Shown: piece by piece, positions 1 to 13,300 of the stretch
Layout: every line of letters begins with the position of its first letter
Numbering within the stretch: the first letter of the stretch is position 1
NCBI GenBank assembly: GCA_949987565.1
Contig: OX465103.1
Coordinates: forward strand, 18,299,280-18,363,279
DNA: 64,000 nucleotides
Direction of reading: 5' to 3'
Origin: Luidia sarsii
Taxonomy: Eukaryota; Echinodermata; Asteroidea; Paxillosida; Luidiidae
Made by a program: the position numbers and the translations under genes
The notes under the pieces: generated by a model
The model's database searches: none
Told to the model about the DNA's origin: nothing
What the model saw: only the letters and a program-made list of their open reading frames with translations

Positions 1-39
1 GGCAGAAGAGAGCAGAGAGAGATGAGGCAATTTTGGGGT

Positions 40-1140
40 GCAGTAAAACAGGGTTTGGTCATTTAGGTCTGAAAAGGGTGGGGTAATTTGGGTAGGGCAG
101 GGGTGGGGTCATTTGGGTAGGGCAGGGGTGGGGTCATCTAGGTACATGTAGGTAGGGCAGGGGTGGGGTCATCTAGGTATGGCAGGAGTGGGGTCATTTG
201 GGTAGGTCAGGGATGGGGTCATCTAGGTACAGTAGGTAGGGCAGGGGTGGGGTCATCTAGGTAGGGCAGGGGTGGGGTCATCTAGGTAGGTAGGGCAGGG
301 GTGGGGTCATCTAGGTAGGGCAGGGGTGGGGTCATCTAGGTACGGCAGGGTTGGGGTAATCTAGGTAGGAAAGGGGTGGGGTCATCTAGGTAGGTAGGGC
401 AGGGGTGGGGTCATCTGGGTAGGTAGGGCAGGGTGGGGTCATCTAGGTATGGCAGGAGTGGGGTCATTTTGGTAGGTCAGGGGTGGGGTCATCTAGGTAG
501 GTAGGGCAGGGGTGGGGTCATCTAGGTAGGGCAGGGGTGGGGTCATCTAGGTAGGTAGGGCAGGGGTGGGGTCATCTAGGTATGGCAGGAGTGGGGTCAT
601 TTTGGTAGGTCAGGGGTGGGGTCATCTAGGTAGGTAGGGCAGGGGTGGGGTCATCTAGGTAGGTAGGGCAGGGGTGGGGTCATCTAGGTAGGGCAGGGTT
701 GGGGTCATCTAGGTAGGTAGGGCAGGGGTGGGGTCATCTAGGTAGGTAGGTCAGGGGTGGGGTCATCTAGGTAGGTAGGGCAGCGGTGGGGTCATCTAGG
801 TAGGGCAGGGGTGGGGTAATCTAGGTAGGGCAGGGGTGGGGTCATCTAGGTAGGTAGGGCAGGGGTGGGGTTGGGTCATCTAGGTAGGGCAGGGGTGGGG
901 TAATCTAGGTAGGTAAGGCAGGGGTGGGGTCATCTAGGTAGGTAAGGCAGGGGTGGGGTCATCTAGGTAGGTAAGGCAGGGGTGGGGTCATCTAGGTAGG
1001 TAAGGCAGGGGTGGGGTCATCTAGGTAGGGCAGGGGTGGGGTAATCTAGGTAGGGCAGGGGTGGGGTCATCTACTGTAGGTAGGGCAGGGGTGGGGTCAT
1101 CTAGGTAGGTAGGGCAGGGGTGGGGTCATCTGGGTCTGAG
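40..1140. repeat. GC-rich minisatellite, 24-30 bp units
   Basis: About 40 imperfect copies of GGGCAGGGGTGGGGTCATCT followed by AGGTAGGTA. Units alternate between one and two AGGTA blocks, giving roughly 24- and 28-bp variants. Higher-order blocks recur, for example the TATGGCAGGAGTGGGG variant. The array ends about 30 bp before the exon 20 donor, within the ELAPOR intron. Confidence 0.95.
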
Positions 1141-1167
1141 CAGGGTACAGGCAGGTCAAGCACTTAC

Positions 1168-1335
1168 TTCTTGGTACTCTTCCAGAAGTAGAATGCACAG
1201 GTGATGAGTAGCACCACACATCCCATGAAGGCAGCGATAGAGGCCTGAGCATACCATGGCACCTGGTTGTACCAGGGTTCCATCACGCAGGTACTCGTCA
1301 TCTCAGCAGGCAATGGGTTCCCTCCACTGCAAAAC
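1168..1335 (-). CDS. ELAPOR: ELAPOR exon 20: transmembrane helix (aa 901-956)
   Basis: It encodes FCSGGNPLPAEM, then a single hydrophobic helix (about aa 931-951, SIAAFMGCVVLLITCAF) and a basic stop-transfer FWKSTK. Acceptor GATGACAG at 1337-1336 is preferred because it restores the family CSGG motif; a second AG 9 nt downstream is also in frame and would remove FCS. The apparent TAA stop overlaps a perfect GTAAGT donor, and the family has a long cytoplasmic tail, so the coding sequence most likely continues left of the window. Confidence 0.9.
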
Positions 1336-4300
1336 CTGTCATCAGAATCATGCAAACAACATTGCTACAACCCCTGGTACTGATTACTGAATGATAGAAC
1401 AGAATAAGACATTCAATGAGGGTTTGCCCTGCTCGATGTGATAAGCACTGAATGCCCAGTGCTTTGTCCGATGCCTTGATGACAACAATTCAGACAGCTC
1501 GGGCGGGATTCGAACCTGCGACTTCTGCTTTCTAGTACTGACGTCTTAACCACTTGACCACAGAGCTAGTCGAGGTCGTGTGATCAGATTTGAATAAAGT
1601 ATAGCGGCGGGCATCGCGATGCATTATAGATAATAACATGATGTTTGCGTCGAGGAGAACCAAAGGAGGGCAAACCCTCATTGAATTACATTCTCTTTGA
1701 TGCAAACATCACATTATATCTAGGAATTAGACATGCCAAAGAGATGGAAGGTGAATAATGTTTCATGCTTATTTCTTTCTGGTTTACAACTTTTTTCAGA
1801 ACTGGTAACTAGATAAGATGGTGCACAGTAAACTTTGACATGTAATGGGCTGTTTGTTGACTGTACATGTGTAGTTAAAAAAAAGAAAAAAGAAAATCTT
1901 TTGCAAGTAAACTGGCTTTGAGTCAGTGGGATTTTGTGCTAGTAGGGCCATTCCCACTTCGATTTGAATCCCACTTCGATTTGAATCCCACTTCGATTTG
2001 AATCCCACTTCGATTTGAATCCCACTGCGATTTGAATCCCACTTCGATTTGAATCCCACTTCGATTTGAATCCCACTTCGATTTGAATCCCACTTCGATT
2101 TGAATCCCACTTCGATTTGAATCCCACTTCGATTTGAATCCCACTTCGATTTGAATCCCACTTCGATTTAAATCGCGATTCAAAAACCAGGTTTTTTTGT
2201 CGTGTCTACATAGGCCCAAAAATTGTGTCGCAAATAATCGCGAGCCGATTGCAGTTAGCTATGTGGTCGCACTGCACATGCGACATTCCTGAAAGACAAA
2301 CAAAACCCTGTGCTGCACTGTGCTGCAGGAAATGCCATGCGCGCACAATGCATCATGGGATTAATAAAAAACGGTGCGATTTAAGCAGAACGTTTCAACA
2401 CACATTGCGTCACATAAAAACACGATTATTTGAAAAAGTCTCACTCTTAGTGGAGTCCGAATCGCACTTTAAATCCCACTAATAATTGCGTCCACACACG
2501 CAAACAAAGTGGTGTTTGAATCGCGATCCAAATAATCGCATTTATTTTGTGTAGTAGAAGCAGCCCTCGTGTAAAAAGGGCTTTTGGTAAGAGGGCAATA
2601 CATTCTCATGACACAAGAAATGTCAATGGAAGTGCAGTAGGCAGGCATACTTGGGTTCCTTCCAGATGTAGTGGATCTGTTGCTTGCCCCCGACACACTC
2701 CCCCTTGATGGCCTTGAAGTCCTGGGGCTTGCAGAGGGGACAGCCATGCTCCGTGCGCCACAGCAGGTGGAAGGCGCAGCCATCGCAGGTGCCTGATGGG
2801 CAGCGGGTGGGCAGGTCAAACGAGCCGGACCCCGCAGCTGACAGGTCACAGCGCAGCGTGATGATGGTACTGCGGCCATCGGGGCAGGCCATGGTGGACC
2901 TGAGAAAGTACCGCAGACAGGAACTCCCCATCAATCATTGATACAAGGAAGTGTATAGTCACCCAGCGACGTCATTCTTCCTGGAGGTTGTTCCTGCTGA
3001 TGTTATGCATATTCATCAATACAGGAATGATTAAACAAAAATTGGTTAATGCCTAATTTCACCCCAAAACATTGAAAAAAGTCCATGTTGGCCCCGCCCC
3101 AAAAAATTCCCCCAGAGAGCATGAGATATCACACACAGACCAAAAGCTGCTGCACGCGGCAATCGAAATACTGAGACGATACAGCGCGCTACTGCGCATA
3201 TTATGATAGTGTGGTGTTTATGGCTGATAGACAATAGAGATAATGCAGGGCCGGTGCAAAGTTAACAACTTTAACCACTTCGCGCCGGGGGGTTTTTCAG
3301 CACCGATGACCGCCATACGGGGGTTTTTGAACAATGCATCATTTTAAAATCTTGCTAAAACAATCGGAACAATATATTTCTGTGAAATAAATCGATAAGG
3401 GTATACTATGGGTACAAGAGAGTAAAACCTGGTACAATTCGGACGTCGTTGTGGCTTTTGTCAAGAGATTATCCGTTCGAAAAAGGGCCCTTTGTGCGTC
3501 GTCAATGGACCGTAACGGACGTGTGTGTGTGGGTGCGTGTACGCTGCTGACAATCCCTGACCGCAGACTCCAGCCTCCACTCCAGGCAGTCAAATCTTCG
3601 AGTTGGTCGGCCACAAACGAGCGTACAGATTACGGTAAAGAATGTGGGGGGAATTCCTATGCCAGACCGACGACCGTTAGGCTGTGTGGCATGCAAAGAC
3701 AATGTCCCCCGCGTGCTTTCAGCTGCAGCGCGGTATCCCTCGATCCTCCACAGTAAAAGTCCCACAATTGCACAATTACTGCTGCTAATCTTGCAATTCA
3801 TGTGGCAACTTGCGTCAAAAAGGGTCTTTGTACTGATTCATATTGCTTTGTTCTAAGCTGAAAAGAGTCTTTGTTTAGAATGTGGACAATAGTGGTGCCC
3901 GGATTCGGAGGGCCCCGTTGCAAAGGCAATCCAATTGACCTCCGGATTCGGAGGTCCCGGCGCGAAGTGGTTAAGGCTAAACACACATTCTGTGTGACGT
4001 AGTACATGTATGTTAGTCTTCAAAGTGGGGCGCACAATTTTCGGACCAAAATATAGTGTTTTTGGGCTAAATTAATCATTTTTGGTCTCAAAATGGATAG
4101 ACACGTTGGGTTTTATAAAAATACCCATTTGTTTAACCCCGAGTTAATTTTGATTTCTGTATACCTTTGACACTGGCTGGCACTAGATTGACAATGTCCT
4201 TATAGTTCCTGTGTGGATGTGCTTACCAGGCTGAGTGGTAGAAGAAGTGCAGGTCCTTAGGGCCATCCTCCTGGGGAGGGAAGATGGTCTCGTTGAGATT

Positions 4301-7300
4301 CTGCACAGATCTGTTGACGGTGATCCCAACCAAACGATCACCCAGGCTACAGGGAGTCACAAAACAAACAGTAACATGTCAAATGACTGCAAATGCCTAC
4401 AGACCACTTAATATATAGAACCACTGCTTATGCTACCTTCCAAAAACATCATAAACTGGTTAACATCAAGGTCTAGTCTCGGATGGGTTTCACAAACAGG
4501 GATGTTAGTGACAGACAAAGTCATTTTCCTGAAAATTACAGAAGGCCAATAAATTATGCAACTGCGAGTGATCGCTTACACGACCGAGAGATGCGATTGC
4601 AAGATTCACAGCAGGGGTGCAGATGCCCTTCAGTTTTTAAGGTTTTAACAGATAAAATTGAGCAGTTTGAGATACCAGTTTGACATTTTTATTTTATTTT
4701 TTAAATGGACATTTCCGGAAATCTGAACAAAAATCACGCCATTTCTGGAAATCCGGAAATTTCCGGAAGTCTTACATGCATGCACAAAGCCTTATAATGC
4801 ATTGTAGACCATAATATTGTTGATGTACATCAGTCATATAGTGTCTGTTTCTGTGCGCATTGCGTAATGATGAGTTGAATGATAGTGACCACTGGTCTTT
4901 TCTAGCCTTATCCAATGTGCATGTGCTATTTCATTGAGTCATTTACCCACTCAAGAAAAAAACTTTGACCTCAAGTTCCCAACTTGAACCCATGTTCATA
5001 AGGTCATGGTGTGATTCCAGTACAAGAAAAAGCCGGGACATTTGCTATTAAAGCATAAAAAGTGTCTTCATGGTAATAGACAGCCATAGGCCCAATTGTA
5101 CTGACAGGTTGACTGAGCACTACATTTTGCTTGCCATAATTTTCAAATGGATCTTTGACTACCATACTGGTTGCATTTGACTAGGCTTCTCAAACAGGTT
5201 AAAATACAACACAGGATGCCCCATTTGTTTTACAGTTTCACCGTCAACTTGATTGATATCAATATAATGCCCATGGCGTGGTATACGGATGCCACAACCA
5301 TAGCTCAGTGTCCTGTCATCTCAATATGCAAGTACAGTCGACTCCAGTTATAACAAGCTCAGCAAATTGGTTATGATGAGCATATTTTCAGTCCCGATCA
5401 ATTTGTGCACATTTTTATAGGGAAATATCCGTGTATAATGAGCACACACATTACAAGACTCCGGTTTTAACAAGCATTTTGGTTGACCGAACACAAACAA
5501 AAGCGTGTTCTCGAACGCATTTATAACAACTTCTTTTGGAAACTACGGGCACCGAGGCTTGTCAAAAACTAAACCTTTATAATGTCTGAACCAGGAATTG
5601 CATCTTTCAATGCCGCGTGCATGCGTGCAGTGCTGCAGTTTCCCGTGAACGTTGTTTCATCTCGAGGGGCACAGAAGGGAAATCGAAACTCGCAAACAGT
5701 TTCCATTGTGTCCGGATTAAGGTTGTCAAAAATACTTTCAATTTTTATTTATTTCTTTGATTCACCAGAATTTGTATACCAAAATAATGTGAAACAATCT
5801 ACATTGCATTGGCTTGACTTCGGAAGTACGTTACATGATTGCAATACGCACATGTGCACATGTGCACATATAACGATCAACATCGGCTGTGCTTAACTAA
5901 TGGGGAAAAACTGCGCTCCGGTTATAACGAGGGAATTGCGAAAGTCTGGTGGACCTTGTTATAACGGGAGTCGACTGTACGTAACTTGCATACCAAGTCT
6001 GTAACTTAAATGTAAGTTTGACCCTTTCCTACACACTGTTCAGAACTTCAGATGCTGGTCATCATGTGTTCCTGGGGAATCAAACATTGAAGTTGGCCAT
6101 CGTTTCTCAAAATGAGTTTACAAATTCATAGGCAATTGGAAAATCCACCCTGATCAAGATCTAGCCTAGATGAAATGAATGGCCAAAGTGAATGGCTAAA
6201 ACTATAGTAACAACTAGAAAAGGGTGCTAGCTTTGCACAGTGTACCTGATTGGCTGGGCAGCCAGGATGTCAGCATTGGGGGAGGAGGGAGGCAGGATGG
6301 TGGACCGACAGATGAAGGTATTCATGACATTGGCCTCGTCGTCATTGAACTGCTTGCCAAAATACGGAAATGATAAAATAAGAATAATCAAATATACATT
6401 CAACAAATGCACACGTTAGGATTACTTGTGGAAGCAATCTAGCAAGGATTTCATTTCCCATAGCATGGATGATGGCCTCTACAGCAGATAGAGCTATGGG
6501 ACTAATACACTGCAGCCAGCTAGGGGTTTTATTTCCCTGCCTCGGGTATTAACTCAATGGAATCAGTAGGCATCTCATCACACACAACCCTTATGTAACC
6601 ATATCAGGTGATTATTTGAACCATATCAGAAGATTGAGTATGTGACATATGAATGGTCGCCAGGCATGGTAAGTCATACATGTATGGTGTTGTGCATGTA
6701 TTTGTCTTCAGTCAGCAGAAATGGCGAGAAATCAAGCACCTGCAAAACATGTCAAGTTGCTGAACAAAGAGAAGCAAAGAATATCCTATTTTACAGCTAC
6801 ATGTGTATCTCAAATGTTAGAGGGACTGACGTTTCAATCCTAGCAGGACCTTGAGAAACGTCAGGCCCTCTAACTTTTGAGATTTATGTATTGCAGGTCA
6901 TTTTAGTCAGTGAGCAGTTTGCAGCAGTTTTTGTATTATCTTCTATTTAACAGCTGTGCAAAAAAGTAACCGGGCAGCAAATTTCGAAATCACAATCAAA
7001 TGAATCGATGAAGATTTTTTTAAAGAATGTTTTCACTGCTATTCTTCCTCTGAAATTTGACGAGGATTGTTGTGCATTGCATGGTTTCATGAATGGTTGG
7101 CTAAACTAGGATGGGGTGCAATAATTATGTCTACCCACTCAATCGTGTACATTGAATATACTGAGTAGGATGATTCGCATCAGCAGGGTAAATAAGGATG
7201 AGGATTTGCACTTCCTAAGGTTCAAAGACAGTGGGTTAAATCTCAGGGCTTGAAACGAAAGGAGCGCGATCGCACTCGCGCTCCTCCGCGCTCCTTAATG

Positions 7301-10300
7301 TTTTCCAAGGAGAGCAAAAAAAAGCGCTCCCTACAAATTTAACGAGAGCATTATGATTTTTTTAAAAACCGTGAAAGTTTAATCACCTTGTTTTTTGTTG
7401 TTTTTTGTTCACATGAGTTAAAAGCTAAATGTTTTGTGTCAGAAATTTAAGACATTTGCCAACCAAATCTGCTCTAAAAACGGCTTTTGGGACCGTACTC
7501 GTCGTCGTGATTTACGTTGAGTTGAGGCTGATCGTTTGTCGATCGTGGTGCGAGATCGCGCGCTGCCCAGTGTGTGCACTCGGCATGTGTACGTATGCAA
7601 TGATTAGTAGACTTCCACCAGCCCTTACAGTTGTTTTCTAACAAATAAACTAATGTTTATTACATTTATACCAGCGATATTTCGAGTTTCGCGGTCAACC
7701 AAAGTACGCATACCAGATAAGAAATGGTTTTTTTCTAGAATTCTAGAAAATTTGAGATTTCTTTCTTGAGATATTGGAAGTTCAAATTTGCCAAATCGTT
7801 CCGTTCGGCCGCGGCAGATCGAGCTAAAATGGCGGAGAAAAAGTCAAACTCGTGTTTTCCGGCCGCCTAGCGCACCCTGTAAACATCGTCAAAATTTGTC
7901 GATTTTACCCTCAAATTGAAGCCTATATTCTCCTCTTTCTATTCATACCACTTTCAACATTAATGACTAAGGGATAAATATTAAATTACGTGAAAACAAC
8001 ATTCAGAGACGAACGATGGAAGTAATGCATTTTAGTTATGACCGATTTCCCTTCGCGCATTAACCAGGTTGGCAAGTCTAGGTTTGGTTTCCGCCTCTAA
8101 GTAAAGCCATAGCGACACTACAGGAGCTGTAGGGCCGAAACCAGCCTACGCATTGCACGTGACATGACACAACCCATCTTTGCACGCTGTATACTGCACA
8201 GTGCACATGCACAGCGGCCGCAAGGCTGCATACGATCGAGTACGCTGCGCTACTCAAGCCTGATCGGAACTTCCAGGAGTATTAGCGAGAATTTATTTTA
8301 ATACCGAAACAAAACATGAATTGGGATGATAATGGGTTTCTTTCTTTGTCGTTGGAATTGAGTGGGTTTTTTCTTTTGTTTTTCATAGAAAAAAATCGCT
8401 CTCCTTAAATCAACAAAGTGAATTAAGGAGAGCAATTTTTAGCGCTCCTCGTATTTATTAAAATGAAGGCCTGAAATCTGGTTCATTCTGACTGAGTTTT
8501 GGAAAATTGGAAAACTGCATAAAGCTCAAGCCATAACCAGAACACATGAGACATCCTGGCTGACTAACCATGGTTCCCTTCACCGCCCCTGCCCCTAATT
8601 CCTGGTTCGTGCAAGATGGGACTTCATGCATTCAGTCAATAACGTACATGTACATGTACCCTTGCTTGTCCCCTGCCACCACCAATGATGTGAACATGGA
8701 AAGATAAGCTGGTTTAAAAAAAAAGGAAGACTGCAAAATTGAGTCCCACCTGAAGACCAGACCTGGCAGCCTCATGTATTGCTTCCATGAAGCCTGTGAT
8801 GTGGCCAAGACGGATTTGAAAGCATCCACAACAGGCCTTATGCATGAGAGACTGATTCTACACGCAGCCCTTTCTTGGAGATCCAAGGCTGGTACATCCT
8901 TGGCCTATCCTGTGCGTTGTGCATACACACTGTTTCCATCATTTCATCAGCTTGTTGCTATTGTGGTAGCATGGCAATGCATGTGGTCAATTTGGCACAA
9001 CACTGACTATTCCTAGTTGACCCTTTACTGGCCACCAGTCAATCCAATGGCCTTACCACTCCTCTCCATCAATCATATTTGTAGTGATAGGCCATCCGAT
9101 GGCAGGCTCCTAATGCTGCAATCTTCCTTTCAATGCCCTGGGGGATATTTCACAAGCCCTTTTAATCACTGTGATCCATTGTAAAAGTTACAACTTTCAA
9201 TGATCAAACAACTGGAGGTTACGTGAAATATCCCCCTCCCCCTCCCTAGAATATGCCATGCTGTCCTGAAGCCATGCCCTGAATAACGCCACGCCCTTAT
9301 GAACCACACCCACCTCCTTCTGCTTATTTCTAGAGTTGGAGTCTTCCTGTTAAGGCACAGAGAGGCACAAACAACATTGTTATATCACAAAGGGCAAGCA
9401 AAGGGGATTAATAGCAGTTAGTCAACTGGCAGTACAGATTTGGTAAAGTAGAAACAAACAAACAAGCAAACACCCCAACAAACAGACAGACCAACAAACA
9501 AGCAACAGACCAACAAATACACAAACACCCCAACAGACCAACAAACACACACACAAAACCAAGCGAACATGACACCCTAACAATACAGAAAAGTATCCAG
9601 CATGGTCTAAGTCAGAGGCATATCTTGGTGTCATACATAGATACCTCGTTTAAATGTTTTCTTTTCCTTGTACAATATCTGCAATTTACCATGCACTTCA
9701 TAATTTAGGGGAATGAGCTCAATTTTATAAATGGCAAGAAATACAATGCACACTGATCATCCTTGCTAGGATAATGAGCAAAATGTCCATTATAATGCAT
9801 TGCCTAGAAATGTATGTATTTGGGATAAATCATATTGTTTTGAAATTTAAATCAGGTTTTCAGCTACAAAGGAAAATGAAATAGTTTGAAATTTTGATTG
9901 CAACGCGACTCTTTTTCAAAGGCATAATGAAAAAGGACCAAAAAAACCAAAAAACAAAATGGAGCAGTAAATAGGATACAGATGACAGAAGATGGACAAA
10001 GTTAGAAGACAGAGTAGGGTAAATCAAATTGCAGGGATTTCAGACATAAGGGAGGTTAACATAGACGGACCATACGTAAACAGATGTGACTATGCATGCA
10101 TGTTAATCATTCCCCTCCTGGATGTTGACGTCATGTGGCTGAACGGTCAGACGACACTTCATCCACAGCTTCTCCCAGCTTACATAGCATCATTCCAGTG
10201 ACCAAGTCAATCTATAATGTACCCTTATGAAGATATCATGTACACTCATATCCAAAATCGGATAATTGGAGAGACTAAAAGTGCTTTACATATTTGGTCA

Positions 10301-13300
10301 CCTTTAGTTGGTAACATTCTTTCAAAATAACATTAGACACCCTAATTAAAAAATCCAGTCTAACAACATGGTTTACCACAGTATAGATAACACAGTATCA
10401 TACAGGATGTAGATATAAGATGATGTTTGCGTTGAGGAGAATGTAATTCAATGAGGTTTTTCCTTGCTGGTGTGATACACACTCAATGCTCAGTGCTGAG
10501 CATTGAGTGTGTATCACGTCGAGCAGGGCAAAACCTCATTGAAAGATACATGTAGCACAGTACCTAATGTACAGAGTCAAAGTTTAGAATTCAGTTAATT
10601 GACATGTGGTGGCTCTGTTTTGACTCATTGGAAAGTATAATGGGTAGTGGATTTGAGAACTGCAAAGGTTGATGGGCTTACCACATCTGTGATGTTCTCA
10701 TGGCACATAGATGAGCCTATCCCCTGTAGTGTGCCACACAGACTGATGTTGAAGTGATGGAAGAAGCGACTGCCTCGTGCAGTGAAGCTAGCACCAGTCT
10801 GCACTGACTGGATTCTGTCCAATGCAAGCAGACAATAACACATCTAATGTTGTCCAATGCGGATAATAGAACCACATTTCACCTATCTTGAGAGAGCTAC
10901 ATTGGCTCCCGGTATCCAAAAGGATCAGTTTCAAGATCTGTCTTCTCATTTTAAAAATCTTGCATGGTTGGGCTCCACAGTATGTTTGAGACCAAACAGG
11001 GCGGGTCCTCAGGCTACTGGCTCATATTTGTTAGTGGAACTGGGAGCAAGAACTATCTGCTACGGTCAGCGTGCCTTTGACAGGGCAGAACCTGCCATTG
11101 GGAATAAACTCTTAGCTTCACTCCATCAAATTGCATCATTAGAGAGAGAGAGCTGAAATCTCATTTTTCTTTTTTGCTAGAATGATCGTTTTGTACTTAA
11201 GTTCTTTGAAAGTTCACACCCTGATCGGTTTTCTGGATAAGTGCACTCTATAAATCTATATTATTATTATTATTATGTCTAGATCCCAATTCCAGATAAT
11301 CAGTGTGAAAGGCTGAACTTAAACTAACCCATGGACAGGGTCTGAATCATTGTGTTTACGTTCCGTAACCAGATATGCTGTATTTGCTATGTACACCATG
11401 GGTCATTCCGAGTGTTGCAGGGGCAGCATTCAGCTCTGACCCATACCGGGCAAACTGCCCAGCAGAAACAAACGTCTATGTTACAGAAAATGGGCAACCC
11501 AGCATAGAATAGTGCACAGTAAGAAAGGTGCTGGCATTGGAGTGCCTGAAATTATATGCACCGGTATACAGACAGTGGCTTGTGTGGCAGTGGTGGTGGG
11601 GGTGGGGGGGGGGGGGGCAACACCATACCCGGTACACACAAACAAATTCAAAGCTATTGTAGAGTTCATTTCAATTTCACTCTGATTGCCTGGCTGGCTA
11701 CTGAAGAGACAAAATGAGTGCGAAACCTGATATGGGAGAAATACGGGCACTGGGGCTTGTTTGGGGGCTATTAACCACTTCGCGCCGGGACCTCCGAATC
11801 CGGAGGTCAATTGGATTGCCTTTGCAACGGGGCCCTCCGAATCCGGGCACCACTATTGTCCACATTCTAAACAAAGACTCTTTTCAGCTTAGAACAAAGC
11901 AATACGAATCAGTACAAAGACCCTTTTTGACACAAGTTGCCACATGAATTGCAAGATTAGCAGCAGTAATTGTGCAATTGTGGGACTTTTACTGTGGAGG
12001 ATCGAGGGATACCGCGCTGCAGCTGAAAGCACGCGGGGGACATTGTCTTTGCATGCCACACAGCCTAACGGTCGTCAGTCTGGCATTGGAATTCCCCCCA
12101 CATTCTTTACCGTAATCTGTACGCTCGTTTGTGGCCGACCAACTCGAAGATTTGACTGCCTGGAGTGGAGGCTGGAGTCTGCGGTCAGGGATTGTCAGCA
12201 GCGTACAGCACGCACACACACACGTCCGTTACGGTCCATTGACGACGCACAAAGGGCCCTTTTTCGAACGGATAATCTCTTGACAAAAGCCACAACGACG
12301 TCCGAATTGTGCCAGGTTTTACTCTCTTACACCCATAGTATACCCTTATCGATTTATTTCACAGAAATATATTGTTCCGATTGTTTTAGCAAGATTTTAA
12401 AATGATGCATTGTTCAAAAACCCCCGTATGGCGGTCATCGGCGCTGAAAACCCCCCCGGCGCGAAGTGGTTAACCTCCCCAGGTAAAGTGCACTAAATCA
12501 AGCACCTATATGTAACTACCAGAATAGTAAGCTGCATTTGGCAGCACAAAGTAATAACATAGGATCCACACAAAATAAACGACAAGCCCTTATGAGTCAA
12601 TAAATGGCTGTGTACATGTACATGTACATACTAAATACCGATGACTGCACTGAACATGTGACTACAGCAATCAACATCCATTTCGTTTCTTAATGTATTG
12701 ATTCTCAAAGCAACTCATATTTGGAGCCTCGTCACAACCCTTCAAAAAAGCTTCTTCTGAAATCTGACATTCCTTGTTAGCATCGAGTGAGAACACTCAG
12801 GAAATAAAGATGAAAATGATATCTACACATTTAGGAAACAAACTTAGATTGGATCAAAATGAAAGTATATGGCTGCAGCTATTGTAGAGGTCAGTTGTTT
12901 GCACAGCCTATAGTGGACTGCCAGCTGATGTGCTATTGCCGGTGTGAGCCCTAGCCACTACCGGTAGTAAAGGTCTTACCCCTTGATGGCTCCCAGCTCA
13001 TAATGGTAGCCTTCAGCGTGTACGTGGCAGGTGCTGAAACAACTGGTCCCTCCATCACTCTGCATGCCTGGACCGCAGGGCACACAAGCCTCAGGTCCAT
13101 AGGGGTTGTTAGCCCGCAAGTAAGTGTCTGAATGGATGTATGGGGAAAACAGATGACAATTGTGATTCTCACAAGCAGGTACTGCCAGAAAAGTGCTGCT
13201 TTTCAATTGCATTATAATCTTATCTTCACAAACTGTTATATACCAAGGTGATTCAGTATAAGTTGTTATACAAGTCTTACACTCAAGAAACAAGTTTTAC

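Noticed and set aside
36..1140. CRISPR-like array of regularly spaced repeats
   Set aside because: Units are contiguous, without distinct spacers, in an animal intron; it is a minisatellite.
1164..1355. 63-aa stand-alone membrane peptide
   Set aside because: It is the membrane exon of ELAPOR; the ATG lies in the intron and the stop overlaps a GTAAGT donor.
1796..2219. Repetitive protein GFKSKWDSNRSGIQIEV on the minus strand
   Set aside because: Exactly the 17-bp nucleotide array read in three phases, found in several overlapping frames; no gene signals.
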